Assembly (NCBI GenBank): GCA_017535315.1
Contig: JAFXUD010000040.1
Coordinates: 41,865-105,864, forward strand
Direction: 5' to 3'
DNA length: 64,000 nucleotides
DNA from: Victivallales bacterium
GTDB lineage: Bacteria > Verrucomicrobiota > Lentisphaeria > Oligosphaerales > Oligosphaeraceae
The notes under the pieces are model-generated. The model did not search any database, was not told the DNA's origin, and saw nothing but the letters and a program-made list of their open reading frames with translations. Below, piece after piece: positions 52,404 through 61,599 of the stretch. How positions within the stretch are numbered: position 1 is the first letter of the stretch; each line of letters starts with the position of its first letter. Both the position numbers and the translations under genes were made by a program.

Positions 52404-55337
52404 CTATGGAACAGCCGTAAGACTTTTCCCGTCCCATTTGAACTTGAAATTGGGACCGACGTACCAGATGGCATCATATCCTGCGTCAAGTGCCTCGTCC
52501 GTCGCAAAAGATTTCCACAGTTCCAGTGCGGATGCATTGGCATCCAGCACAGACCAGGTTCCATTGACGAGCAGCAGTGCGCCGTCTTCAAGTCGAATGG
52601 CAGGCAATTTGCCGAAGGCCTCCTCCAGCGCAACTCTTTGCTCCTCTGTCAAAAGACCAGGAATCGGGATGACGGCATGCTTCCACTTTTTGATGTTGGC
52701 CAGATAATCGGTCATGGTGACAAAGGAGACGGGACGCCCCGTCCTCATCAGAATGTCGCGGCTCTGACCGCCAAACAGGCCGAATGTCTTTGCGGGAATC
52801 CGCCATCCGTGTGTCCACTCCAGCAGATTGACAACAAGCACCACCTGGTTGTCCCCGCCGATGGGATTCGCCTGGAGAGGGCGGGCAAAGGCATCATCCT
52901 GCCGAATGGCGGAGACCATGGCAGGATTGCAGTACCAATCCACATTCGGGTCCAGGGCCAGATAGCGTATCAGCGAGCCATGCATGGCTCCCAAGGCACG
53001 GATGCGACGGTTGTCAGCGACGGATTCCGCCAGGGAAAGAATGGTTGAACCAGAAGAATCCCCCAAGGAGGGACAGAAGCAATTGCGAATGTCGTTTTCC
53101 CCAATGGGCAATGCGCCATGAAGGCGGGCCGTTTCGACAGGATACATATACGCATGTGAGCGTTTTGCACCGCGATAACCGTAGGAGAAGGGGCATGAAA
53201 TCAAATCTGGCTTGGCGTTGTCCAGGTATTTTTCCAGCCCAAGATGCCCTGCCAGAAGCATCCGCGACATGTGTCCCGCATACTCCATTCCATAGCCAAA
53301 ATAGAGCCCAATGGCATACCGTTCACCATAATGCCCTTTGAAGGCATTGACAAAATAGGCCATGTTCTCCGCATGTCGCTCGGCGACAAATCGGTAGAAA
53401 AGGTCGCATACCCGCGCCCCCTCCTCCGTGATTTCCCCCTGCGGGAAACCCAATGCAGGATGCGGAAGCTGGACAGGCTGCCCAATCCCCCTGCCCTTCT
53501 GATAATCGGCAAAGGCCTTTTGCGCCATGGACGAGCAATCGTACTCGCCCTCAGCCTCGCCCCAAAGCTGGAACTCGCCGCCTTTAAAGGCCATGAGCAG
53601 CACTCCGACAATCGCCCTGCCCGCAGGCCTTGCAGCAAGATAATCGACCGTATTGCAAACCGCCTGCATGGCATCCTTACGCCATTGCACGGAGCAGAAA
53701 GACTGCTGCGCATATCGATTCTTGTTGGAACGGAATATCTGGTCCTGATGCTGCGCCACCCACCAACCAGGGACATCGATGCGAACCTTAAGCACAACAC
53801 TTGCAAGCGGATCATGCTCCAGGATGGAAAGCAGGTGCCTCTCAACATTTGTCGTGTCGAAGATGTTTCCGTTAAGCCATTCGCCGCTTTTAATTCCAAG
53901 TTCATAGAAATGGCCGCCCGTCTGGCTCCAGGAACGGAAACGCTCCTCTGAAGGCGTACTGGTGGAATAGATGAAAAGGCTCTGTGAATAGAAGCCATTT
54001 TCTATGACATTGCCCAGACCTGGTTTCGGCAGCGGCTGTCCCATCCCAGCAGGAATCTGCGACGGTTTCACCGTGACCTCGCCGCAAGGCACCACAAAAC
54101 CATTGCCGAATATCTCCGCACGATAATGTCCAGGCATGGCAAAACGCGAAACAAAGGCCTCGACGAATAGACGCTTTTTCTGGGGAACCAGACGCACAAA
54201 AGGCTCCAATCCAGATAAAGGCGTCTCCCTGCCAGCCTCGTCGGTGAATCTGAATCGCAGCTTCAACTCCTTCTTATTCAGGATAGCCTGATTCGGGACA
54301 AAGACGAACTTGAGCACGTCGCCCGCAACGACCTCTGCAATGGAATCCACCAGCTCCAACCGATAGACTTTCGGCGGCTGCATCTTGTGGAACTCCACAT
54401 TTCCCCAGGGCGAACAAGGCACTTTGCCATTCAACTCCAGTTCCGCCTTGCCTCCATGCGGAAGAGCAATGCTCCATTGCTCATCCGTCAGAATATCAAT
54501 CTTTTTGCGCGAGGCAGTGGTGACCTGGCCTTGCAGAAGCAGGCCACCAACGCCATCATAGTTCATCACACGCACCTCCAGGCGGTTTTTTCCAATGTGG
54601 AGGTATTTTGTGATGTCGTACAGTTCCACGGTACGCCAGTCCGTGTCGCTGCCCACGTTTTTGCCATTGACCAGAAAATCATAGCCATTGTCAGCGGTCA
54701 TCTGGACAAAGGCATAATCTGGCTCAGCGGCCAACATAATCTCCCTGCTCAAATCGACGCGTGGTTCCCCTGGGTCGTTTTTCAGGAAAATCCAGTTGGC
54801 AAGCCATTGGGTTCTGATTGGTTCGGCATCCTGTTCATCCGCCTCTGACGGCAGTGGCAACTTGCCCTTAAGCAGTTCGGGTTCGGAGCAGAAACACTCA
54901 CCCCCTGCACTGATGCCCATGCCAATCCGCACAGCCTTGCTGTTCGCAGGCACCGTGAAGGACTGCTGAAGCAGAGCGTCTTCAATGGCCCCAGCAGCAC
55001 TGCGAAGCATCATCAGCATAGTCGGTTTTCCCTGCTCATCAAAGCTGTACGCCTCGCAATGCACTCCTCTTCGGGTCGTGCCGCTGGCTCTCACCCGAAA
55101 GGTATAGTCGCCTGGTGCCAGGGTAATTTTGTGGCGATACAGGGTATAGCCAGCCTGCGAGGTCATGTTGATGTGGAAGGCAGCCTTTCCCTCTACATTG
55201 GTTATCTCGTATGTGGAAACCGCCTCCACATTCCTGCCCACCTCCCAGGCCTCCCCTACGGGCGGCAGCAGGTTCTGGGCATGCAGCACAAAGGAGATTG
55301 AAAACAGAAGGATAAGCTTTTTTATTGTTCTATTCAT
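52404..55337 (-). CDS. Large secreted glycosidase-like protein with sugar-binding domains
   Basis: 977 residues with a signal peptide (MNRTIKKLILLFSISFVLHA). Residues about 25-160 are a CBM-like jelly roll (FHINMTSQAGYTLYRHKITL, FTVPANSKAVRIGMG). Residues about 180-310 resemble the GH2/rhamnosidase-type sugar-binding domain (FVQMTADNGYDFLVNGKNVGSDTDWRTVELYDITKYLHIGKNRLEVRVMNYDG, seen as separate strands). A TIM-barrel part follows (ASVVLKVRIDVPGWWVAQHQ, AIVGVLLMAFKGGEFQLWGE, YAIGLYFGYGMEYAG), then a Rossmann-like segment (ALEEAFGKLPAIRL). Architecture resembles GH42-like enzymes; the acid/base Glu may be in FQLWGEAEG. Start follows AGGGGGA. Confidence 0.65.
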   Translation of the reverse strand: MNRTIKKLILLFSISFVLHAQNLLPPVGEAWEVGRNVEAVSTYEITNVEGKAAFHINMTSQAGYTLYRHKITLAPGDYTFRVRASGTTRRGVHCEAYSFDEQGKPTMLMMLRSAAGAIEDALLQQSFTVPANSKAVRIGMGISAGGECFCSEPELLKGKLPLPSEADEQDAEPIRTQWLANWIFLKNDPGEPRVDLSREIMLAAEPDYAFVQMTADNGYDFLVNGKNVGSDTDWRTVELYDITKYLHIGKNRLEVRVMNYDGVGGLLLQGQVTTASRKKIDILTDEQWSIALPHGGKAELELNGKVPCSPWGNVEFHKMQPPKVYRLELVDSIAEVVAGDVLKFVFVPNQAILNKKELKLRFRFTDEAGRETPLSGLEPFVRLVPQKKRLFVEAFVSRFAMPGHYRAEIFGNGFVVPCGEVTVKPSQIPAGMGQPLPKPGLGNVIENGFYSQSLFIYSTSTPSEERFRSWSQTGGHFYELGIKSGEWLNGNIFDTTNVERHLLSILEHDPLASVVLKVRIDVPGWWVAQHQDQIFRSNKNRYAQQSFCSVQWRKDAMQAVCNTVDYLAARPAGRAIVGVLLMAFKGGEFQLWGEAEGEYDCSSMAQKAFADYQKGRGIGQPVQLPHPALGFPQGEITEEGARVCDLFYRFVAERHAENMAYFVNAFKGHYGERYAIGLYFGYGMEYAGHMSRMLLAGHLGLEKYLDNAKPDLISCPFSYGYRGAKRSHAYMYPVETARLHGALPIGENDIRNCFCPSLGDSSGSTILSLAESVADNRRIRALGAMHGSLIRYLALDPNVDWYCNPAMVSAIRQDDAFARPLQANPIGGDNQVVLVVNLLEWTHGWRIPAKTFGLFGGQSRDILMRTGRPVSFVTMTDYLANIKKWKHAVIPIPGLLTEEQRVALEEAFGKLPAIRLEDGALLLVNGTWSVLDANASALELWKSFATDEALDAGYDAIWYVGPNFKFKWDGKSLTAVP

Positions 55338-55373
55338 TGTTTTCAGTCCCCCTTTCGTGCCGCGTTTTTTTAC

Positions 55374-56594
55374 TCAGTCGAATTGCTGAACTTTGACGAT
55401 TTCGCCTTCCTTCCGCGCGGATTCATGGGCGGCAATTCCCATGGCCATGTAGTGAAGGGCCTCGCCGATGGGGATGGGCGATGGGCCGTTTTCGGCAACC
55501 ATCTTGACAAAGTTGTGAACAAGGTAGGGGTGGCTGCCGCCATGCCCCTGCGGCTGGAAGTCGTCATCGGGCCTTGCATTGGGGTTATAGACCTTCTTGA
55601 ACTCTTCCAGCACGTCAGGCGGCAGTTCGTCCCGCATTTCGGGCTCGGTGTACGTATTATATGTCCAGGTGACTTTTTCGCCAGGGACCTTGCGGTCGTT
55701 CTGAACGAAGTGGTTGTGGGTGAAACTGCCGTTCTTGCCGAAGATGCGGAAGGTTTCGGAGTTGAGCATGTCAATGCTGCTGGTGCCGATTTCACGGTAT
55801 TCGCAGATGCGAAGGCTGGCACCGTTCGCCAGACGGTAGAATGCGGTGACGTTCGAGAAGTCATACCACTTGAAGAAGGGGTCGTTGTTCGTATTGGGCG
55901 TGCCAAGGGCACTGACGGAAAGCGCGCGCGTCTGCATGACATTGATGGGACCCGAAATCGAGTGCGTGGGGTAGCCCATTGGGGAGGACTTCAGCCCGCG
56001 TTCGTGATAGGGGGCTATCAGGGCCGCAAACTGCTCGCCGATCTTTCCTGTCCTGCGGGACTTGTTGACCTCGCGGAGATTGCAACCGCTATCGACATCG
56101 TGCGTGTATTCTCCCTCCGCATAGACGAATTCACCGAACTTTCCCTCTGCGGCGAGGCGGCGGCAAATCATCGTCTGCGGGCGGTAGATGGTGGTCTCCC
56201 CGAGCATATACTGCTTGCCAGTGCGCTTGACGGCCTCAGCGATTTTCACGCCCCACTCAAGGGTCTCGTCGGGATCGGGAAGCGAAATCAAGGGGACGGC
56301 GCTATAGACATGCTTGCCAGAGTTCAGCACTTGAAGGCACTGTGGTGCGTGAAGCCAGGGCTGCGTGATAACGACGATGGCATCGACATCTGATTTGCAG
56401 AGGTCGTCCAGGCTGTCATAGCACCTTTTTTCGCTGACCTTTCCCGCCATGAACGGGTCGTTGAGGAACTTCTTCACCTTTTCGGCTTCGCAGTCGCACA
56501 AGGATATTTCCTCGACCAGGGGGTGGGATTTGAAGAGTTTGGCGAATTGAGAGCCAAATGAGCCAAGACCGACAAGACCAAGTTTGATTCCCAT
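55374..56594 (-). CDS. Gfo/Idh/MocA-family NAD(P)-dependent oxidoreductase
   Basis: 406 residues. The start at 56594 follows AGGAGA and begins the Rossmann fold MGIKLGLVGLGSFGSQFAKLF (GxGxxG). The strand DAIVVITQPWLHAPQCLQVL and the SGKHVYSAVPL motif (usual form E-K-P) mark the dinucleotide/substrate cleft. KQYMLGETTIYRPQTMICRRL and the C-terminal half are the Gfo/Idh/MocA beta-sheet domain. These enzymes oxidise or reduce sugars and inositols. It is next to a giant glycosidase-like gene and a CapA-like gene, so a role in sugar processing is likely. Confidence 0.88.
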   Translation of the reverse strand: MGIKLGLVGLGSFGSQFAKLFKSHPLVEEISLCDCEAEKVKKFLNDPFMAGKVSEKRCYDSLDDLCKSDVDAIVVITQPWLHAPQCLQVLNSGKHVYSAVPLISLPDPDETLEWGVKIAEAVKRTGKQYMLGETTIYRPQTMICRRLAAEGKFGEFVYAEGEYTHDVDSGCNLREVNKSRRTGKIGEQFAALIAPYHERGLKSSPMGYPTHSISGPINVMQTRALSVSALGTPNTNNDPFFKWYDFSNVTAFYRLANGASLRICEYREIGTSSIDMLNSETFRIFGKNGSFTHNHFVQNDRKVPGEKVTWTYNTYTEPEMRDELPPDVLEEFKKVYNPNARPDDDFQPQGHGGSHPYLVHNFVKMVAENGPSPIPIGEALHYMAMGIAAHESARKEGEIVKVQQFD

Positions 56595-56619
56595 TGTGTT
56601 GTCTCCTGTAATTGAAATA

Positions 56620-57924
56620 TTAAATGCCAGTGGCACGCATCATGTCATTTTCCATCGTGAGTTTCACGCCGTAAGGTGCGCTCAGGGTGTTCATCATATC
56701 CAGAATTTCGGCTGCTTCATCGCCGTGTGCGGCGGTAGGCAGGCCATTCATGTCGTCCTTGCGGTCGAAATTGAGATAGACGGGCATCAGTTGCATGGCG
56801 GTCATCTTGCCGTTCTCGAACTCCAGTTTCGGCAAAATGGTCTGGTAGTTCTTCTTGTCGCAGTGAAGCCCGACCTTGTTGCCGCGCGAGCGTGCAAAGA
56901 GCGCCTGCTCCGCCGTCGAATAGATGTCGATTTTGTACTGCTCCATGAAATCGGCTGGCAGGTATTCCACCTTGAGCCCCTGGTAGATGAAGTCGCCGAG
57001 CGAATAGAAAATCGGGAAGCCCTTGTAGAGCTCCATGGGGCGCAACTGGTGGCAGCCGCCACCAAAGATGGCACCTGCTCCTGCATCGATACAGGCGTGG
57101 GCAAACTCCTTCAGATAATCGGGAGGATTGACCACCGCCATGTTGTCGCTGTTGTGACAGTGAATCAGCAGAAAGACATAGTCGCAACTCTCCTTGGCTG
57201 CACGAATGGCACTGGTGATGCGGGCCAGATCCGCCACATTGCACTTTGTGGAGGGAACGTCAGTCTTCGTGGTGAACTTAATGTCGCCAAGGAAGAAATA
57301 GCCCTCGGGGTCGGGGGTCTTGAAGCCTGTGGCGATGTTCCGTTCACGCGTGAAATTGATATGCGTCTTGGCGGCGATGGCCTTTAGGTTGGCTACGTCA
57401 GCCTCATCGACCTTGTAAACGGTGTCATGTCGCAGGTAGTTCACGCCTGGACGAGCCTTCAGAAAATGGGTTGCCTTGCCCGCCATGGAAGGATTGTTGA
57501 AGGAGGCGTCAACGGCAAACACCGCCGTCTTCATCCCCTTTGCCTCGATGATGGCGGGTTTGGCGGCCTCTTCCAGGCTGCGCCCCGTTCCAGAATGCGC
57601 CATGCCGTAGCTCTCCAGAACGTCGATGGTTGAAAGCATGCCTCCATACGAGTAGTCCATGCAGTGGTTGTTGGCGTTTCCGAAATAGTGGAAACCATAG
57701 CGGAAAAGCTCCTCGATGTATTTGCTGCGGGTATTCAGCCAGGTACCGCCGCTGTACTGGTTGCCGTAGAACTGGAAATCGGAAAGATTGGTCTCCAAGT
57801 TGGTCATGCGTATGTCACAGGACTTGATAAAGTCCGCAACGCTGTCAATCTTTCCAGCATACTCTTCAGGGAAACGCGCCACAAACAGGGAATCACCTGT
57901 ACTCGTCACTGTCAGTTTTGTCAT
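56620..57924 (-). CDS. CapA-family (PGA_cap) metallophosphatase-like protein
   Basis: 434 residues. The ATG at 57924 has GGAGA at good spacing; earlier in-frame starts (57936, 57978) do not. The CapA/poly-gamma-glutamate capsule protein fold is seen in VTSTGDSLFVAR, DIRMTNLETNLSD, YFGNANNHCMDYSYGGMLSTIDVLES, and later FLLIHCHNSDN and GAGAIFGGGCHQLRPMELYKGFPIFYSLGDFIYQG. These match the calcineurin-like metal-binding positions (D, N-x-E, N-x-H, H-x-H-like). No signal peptide. It is 25 bp upstream of the oxidoreductase gene. The biochemical activity of this subgroup is not established. Confidence 0.85.
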   Translation of the reverse strand: MTKLTVTSTGDSLFVARFPEEYAGKIDSVADFIKSCDIRMTNLETNLSDFQFYGNQYSGGTWLNTRSKYIEELFRYGFHYFGNANNHCMDYSYGGMLSTIDVLESYGMAHSGTGRSLEEAAKPAIIEAKGMKTAVFAVDASFNNPSMAGKATHFLKARPGVNYLRHDTVYKVDEADVANLKAIAAKTHINFTRERNIATGFKTPDPEGYFFLGDIKFTTKTDVPSTKCNVADLARITSAIRAAKESCDYVFLLIHCHNSDNMAVVNPPDYLKEFAHACIDAGAGAIFGGGCHQLRPMELYKGFPIFYSLGDFIYQGLKVEYLPADFMEQYKIDIYSTAEQALFARSRGNKVGLHCDKKNYQTILPKLEFENGKMTAMQLMPVYLNFDRKDDMNGLPTAAHGDEAAEILDMMNTLSAPYGVKLTMENDMMRATGI

Positions 57925-57948
57925 TTTGTTCTCCATAATCGGGTTGTT

Positions 57949-58146
57949 GTAGCTATTCAGAAGGGGGCATATTGGCATAAGCCGCTTGGTTTTCTGCGCC
58001 TTGCCGCTCCGCTACGCTACGCGGCACGGCGCAAAGGAATTGGGAGTCTCGTCCACCCGTGGGTTTCGCTCGCGCCAGAGGCGCTCGCTCCACCCACGGC
58101 TATGTTCTTGCCGCCGCTAATGCGGCTTACCCTTCTGAATAGTTAC
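57949..58146 (-). mobile_element. MITE-like palindromic element, copy 3 (198 bp)
   Basis: The inverted orientation of copy 1, same length, same terminal inverted repeats (GTAGCTATTCAGAAGGG and CCCTTCTGAATAGTTAC) and same three hairpins. It lies 24 bp upstream of the CapA-like start and 15 bp after the stop of the DUF6785-like gene. Sequence drift relative to copy 1 is concentrated in the hairpin loops. Confidence 0.85.
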
Positions 58147-58161
58147 GAGTTGTTTTATCAT

Positions 58162-60198
58162 TCATCCTAAAAACACATGGAACGCCTTGGGGGTCTCGCC
58201 TGTAATCAAATAGAAAATCAGGGCGATGACGCTGGGAATCAAAGACCCCATGATTTCCCCTGTGATAAGGCCGAACATAAGGGGCTTGAATTTACTGTAT
58301 GTCTTGTTTCCGCCGAACTTCAAAACCAGCGATTTGACCACGCATCCCATCAGGAAGGAACCTGCAAAGGCGTACAAGTGGGAGGTGTTCCAGGTGACAA
58401 GCAGCAGAGGCGACAATGGCCACCAGGTATAGCGCAATTTCGCCGCGCCGACCAACAACACCAGCACAAAGCCGATGACAAAGCACCAGGTGCAGAAGAC
58501 ATGGGGTTTCAATGTCAGAAAACGACTCAAGCCTGTAACCGTTCCCGCCTGTTCCAGCGTTCCCTGGGCTTTCAACTTGTGAATCACTGCCATCGCATTG
58601 TTGAAAGCCATGCGAGGAACCGAAACATTCGCCCAATTATCATTGGTGGCAAACCCCTGGTCGTACTGGAAATAAAGCGTGATAGGCACGGCGATGAGCA
58701 GCCCCAGCACCAGGGCGCAACCAGCGAAGAAAGCCGTTTTCCCAATGGGCTGCTTGTATTTCTGTATCAGTTTCAGCCCGTTTGTGGCAAAAGGCATGAT
58801 GTTTTCACGGGGATCGCAGGTGACGATGATGGAAACCATCTGCATCAGGAAAATCATCTTTGGCCCCAGGTTCGATGAGCCGATGACCCCCCAGAGGATG
58901 GCGCAGGGGAAAAGGGAAACCTGAACATGGAAGAGCCCCGATTCGCAGACGATTCGACCGATGACCGTGAAGAAAACCACCATCAGCAGAGTGTAAAGCA
59001 CCGCCAGCGGCCAGTCAATTCCCACACGGCAAACCAGCAGACCGACAAACAGCAGGATGAAGACCGCAAAGGAACGCGCAGCCCAAACCGCCTCCTCCCC
59101 GACTTCACCGCTTTTGACGCCGAACATCGCCTTGACGACCTTGCCGTAGTAGTAGCGTCCCGTGTAGAGCATCATGGCGAAGAGTCCAAAATTGCTTCCA
59201 AAAAGCATAAAGGTCTTGGGACGAGGGGCCGTGTAGCCGTCGCCGCCTTCCACAATCCGCTCCATGCTGATGCCATAGTTCAGCATCGTGCCATTCAGGG
59301 CAGACCACAGCCAGGGGCCGATGCCAAATGCCAGCGATGCATCTGTCGGGATAAAATAGGAGAAGCCGATGACGGAATAGTAGATTGGCGGGTCCAGAAG
59401 GCTCCAGGCATTTCCGCCGCGATGAATCAGTCGCAGCACCTTGTGAAGCGGCCACAGGCGAATGCGCATCTGCACGGGAATCACATATTCGGGAAACCAC
59501 TGGTAGAGGTAGTTGTTGACGTAGATGAAGAGAACAGCGCCAAACCCAATCCAGAACAGGCGGTTGTGGAAGACGGGAGTGCGTCCGTTCTCATCTGGCA
59601 TCAGCGCATTGGCATACATGGCGATGGGATATTGCAGATGCTCGTGCTCGCACCACTGCCTGTGAAGGATGACCGCCAATGCCACGCAAGCAAAAAGCAG
59701 GCACAAAATAATGGGCATCCAAAAGAGCAGCGGCTCTCGCCATGCCCCCCATGGCACCTCTGAAAAGGTTATGTGGTTGGCCCCTTCGGACAGCCCCTGG
59801 ATGAAGCCGCCCAGAACCGTCTCTTCATCGGATACATCGGCCATCATGCCTTCGGGGATAAGGGAAAGCACGTTGTTCGCCTGCCAGGCGGTGATGGTCT
59901 TGTTGTAGTGGTTCGGCAGAAGCAACGTCGGGAAGAAAGTGCGGAGCAGTCCCGAACCAGGCAGACAACAGGGAACCAGGGTAATCAGCATCATCACCGA
60001 CAGTTCTGCCGCCTTAAGCCTGAAACGCCCCAGCAACGGGTTGATGCATGCGGTAAAAACGAACAGCAGGCCATAGACAAAGACAGGCATGTAGTTGCCG
60101 ACCAGATGCGTCTGGCGCAGCAGGCGGTCATTGAAAAAGCATATTCCGCAAATGACGGCGGCACCTAGAAAACCCAATATGACAGAACGCTTTGACAT
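58162..60198 (-). CDS. Large polytopic membrane protein (DUF6785/DUF6784-like, transporter-like)
   Basis: 678 residues with about 14 hydrophobic helices (for example VFVYGLLFVFTACINPLLG, PIILCLLFACVALAVIL, AVFILLFVGLLVCRVGI, AVLYTLLMVVFFTVIGRIVCESGLF). LVPCCLPGSGLLRTFFPTLL and the HRQWCEHEHLQYPIA segment are characteristic of a family common in PVC bacteria and remotely like oligopeptide (OPT) transporters. No catalytic motif is visible. It is 12 bp after the lipoprotein gene, on the same strand. Transport of a glycan-derived product is a guess from context. Confidence 0.7.
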   Translation of the reverse strand: MSKRSVILGFLGAAVICGICFFNDRLLRQTHLVGNYMPVFVYGLLFVFTACINPLLGRFRLKAAELSVMMLITLVPCCLPGSGLLRTFFPTLLLPNHYNKTITAWQANNVLSLIPEGMMADVSDEETVLGGFIQGLSEGANHITFSEVPWGAWREPLLFWMPIILCLLFACVALAVILHRQWCEHEHLQYPIAMYANALMPDENGRTPVFHNRLFWIGFGAVLFIYVNNYLYQWFPEYVIPVQMRIRLWPLHKVLRLIHRGGNAWSLLDPPIYYSVIGFSYFIPTDASLAFGIGPWLWSALNGTMLNYGISMERIVEGGDGYTAPRPKTFMLFGSNFGLFAMMLYTGRYYYGKVVKAMFGVKSGEVGEEAVWAARSFAVFILLFVGLLVCRVGIDWPLAVLYTLLMVVFFTVIGRIVCESGLFHVQVSLFPCAILWGVIGSSNLGPKMIFLMQMVSIIVTCDPRENIMPFATNGLKLIQKYKQPIGKTAFFAGCALVLGLLIAVPITLYFQYDQGFATNDNWANVSVPRMAFNNAMAVIHKLKAQGTLEQAGTVTGLSRFLTLKPHVFCTWCFVIGFVLVLLVGAAKLRYTWWPLSPLLLVTWNTSHLYAFAGSFLMGCVVKSLVLKFGGNKTYSKFKPLMFGLITGEIMGSLIPSVIALIFYLITGETPKAFHVFLG

Positions 60199-60210
60199 TA
60201 TGAAAAAAAC

Positions 60211-60699
60211 CTACTCCTTGCTCTGCTGCTCCGCCAAGGCATTACGGAGTTTGATGTTCTCCTTGGTCAACTCCTGTATCCATAGTTTCTGGCGCACAGC
60301 ATGTTCCTCCAGCAGCTTTAGCCGCAAGGTGGTCTCATCCGAGATGTTCTCGCCAAGTCGGCGATTGATGGCAATGGATATTTTGCGTTCGAGGCGCTGA
60401 ATCCACTCCTCCACCTCGGAGATATCGTTATCGGAAAGCTCCTTTGCCGTTGCAAGGTATTGGCGCAGATGCCAGACGGCCAGCATCGACTTGTCAGGCT
60501 CCTTTTCACACAGTATCGCCAGATAATAGTGAGCCCGCGGCAAATTGTCGCCGTCAAGCACTGCCTGCATCAGATGATGCTCCGCCTCCTCAGGGTCGCT
60601 CTCCATCATTTCGACCCCCGTCTTGAAGGGAGAATAGCCGATTTTTCCACAGGAGCAGAAAATAACGCACAACGCGGCGATGCACAGTTCCTTTTTCAT
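60211..60699 (-). CDS. Small lipoprotein with TPR-like and coiled-coil regions
   Basis: 162 residues starting at ATG 60699, which overlaps the stop of the upstream phosphatase gene (ATGA). The N-terminus MKKELCIAALCVIFCSCGK has a lipobox-like end (FCSC), so it is probably lipidated. Residues about 30-90 contain TPR-like helices (EEAEHHLMQAVLDGDNLPRAHYYLAILCEKE). The C-terminal about 60 residues are strongly charged and likely a coiled coil (LRLKLLEEHAVRQKLWIQELTKENIKLRNALAEQQ in shorter heptads). Function unknown; position suggests a partner of the DUF6785-like membrane protein. Confidence 0.75.
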   Translation of the reverse strand: MKKELCIAALCVIFCSCGKIGYSPFKTGVEMMESDPEEAEHHLMQAVLDGDNLPRAHYYLAILCEKEPDKSMLAVWHLRQYLATAKELSDNDISEVEEWIQRLERKISIAINRRLGENISDETTLRLKLLEEHAVRQKLWIQELTKENIKLRNALAEQQSKE

Positions 60700-61580
60700 A
60701 GGCGAGCCCTGACATACTCCAGCACATTCGGTCTGGCGCAAATGAATGTATCCTTCAGCGCCCAGCATTCATCGGACATCATGTCCAGATCAAAGACGTT
60801 GTCGCGCAGAATGTTCTCCGTCATGAGGGCACCGTTGAGCAATTGCTGCCTGAAGCCAAGGCGGCAGAGCATGGGCAGCACCCCTGCGATGTCCCACAGT
60901 TTCACATGCCCGACATAGGCGATGGCATTGCCTGTGAGCAGGCAGGAAAGAGAGTGGACAGCCGAGCCAGGCGTCATCACGGGGTTCTTGAACGGCAAAG
61001 TGCGCTCGCGCGTGAAACGCTGTCCAAGCGTTATCATTCGCCCTGGATTCCAAACATCCACTGGCTGTGTCAATGTTTGCCACCGCCACTCGTCGAGAGG
61101 CGCATGGATATTGGTCGCCATCTTGACGGCATCGCCATCTGTCAGAAAGCACTGCCCCAAATCAGGCAGGGCAATGGCGCCGTCGCGGAGAACGCCGCCA
61201 ACCATATACCCTATGGAGATGCCCCAAAGCGGGAGACGATGCGCAAACGGCGCCGTGCCGTCGATGGGATCCACCACCCAGGTCTCTCCCTGGAGCGCCT
61301 TGTCCACATATTCCTGCGCCACCTGGGCATTGCGCTTGTCCTTCATCATGCTGGCAATGCTTTCCTCGCCGAAGAAAAACTCCCCGCCAGCCGTAAGGTT
61401 TTCCCGCAGGAACATCTCATTTCCCGTATCGACATCCGTCACCAGGCTGCCGTCATCCTTCTCTTGCCAATCAATCAGGCTGGTTTCACCGCGCCTCTCA
61501 GCCGCCTTCAGGCGCATCTCCTGAATCAGCACCATGCTCCGTTTCAGCAAATCGGCAATTGCATTAAAACCATATTTCAT
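60696..61580 (-). CDS. Inositol monophosphatase family protein
   Basis: 294 residues, ATG after GGGAG. The metal- and phosphate-binding motifs of the FIG superfamily are clear: DGSLVTDVDTGNEMF, FFGEESIA (Glu ligand pair), and WVVDPIDGTAPFAHRLPLWGISIGY (D-P-I-D-G-T). Near the C-terminus the usual W-D-x-A-x-G motif is present as LWDIAGVLPMLCRLG. It should dephosphorylate inositol phosphates, histidinol phosphate or a sugar phosphate. It is between a GNAT gene (19 bp) and a lipoprotein gene (overlap) in the minus-strand run. Confidence 0.9.
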   Translation of the reverse strand: MKYGFNAIADLLKRSMVLIQEMRLKAAERRGETSLIDWQEKDDGSLVTDVDTGNEMFLRENLTAGGEFFFGEESIASMMKDKRNAQVAQEYVDKALQGETWVVDPIDGTAPFAHRLPLWGISIGYMVGGVLRDGAIALPDLGQCFLTDGDAVKMATNIHAPLDEWRWQTLTQPVDVWNPGRMITLGQRFTRERTLPFKNPVMTPGSAVHSLSCLLTGNAIAYVGHVKLWDIAGVLPMLCRLGFRQQLLNGALMTENILRDNVFDLDMMSDECWALKDTFICARPNVLEYVRARL

Positions 61581-61599
61581 TCTCCCGCCTCCAACTTTC

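Noticed and set aside
55383..56393. 336-codon open frame antisense to the Gfo/Idh/MocA gene
   Set aside because: The oxidoreductase motifs on the other strand are clear; this frame is a shadow.
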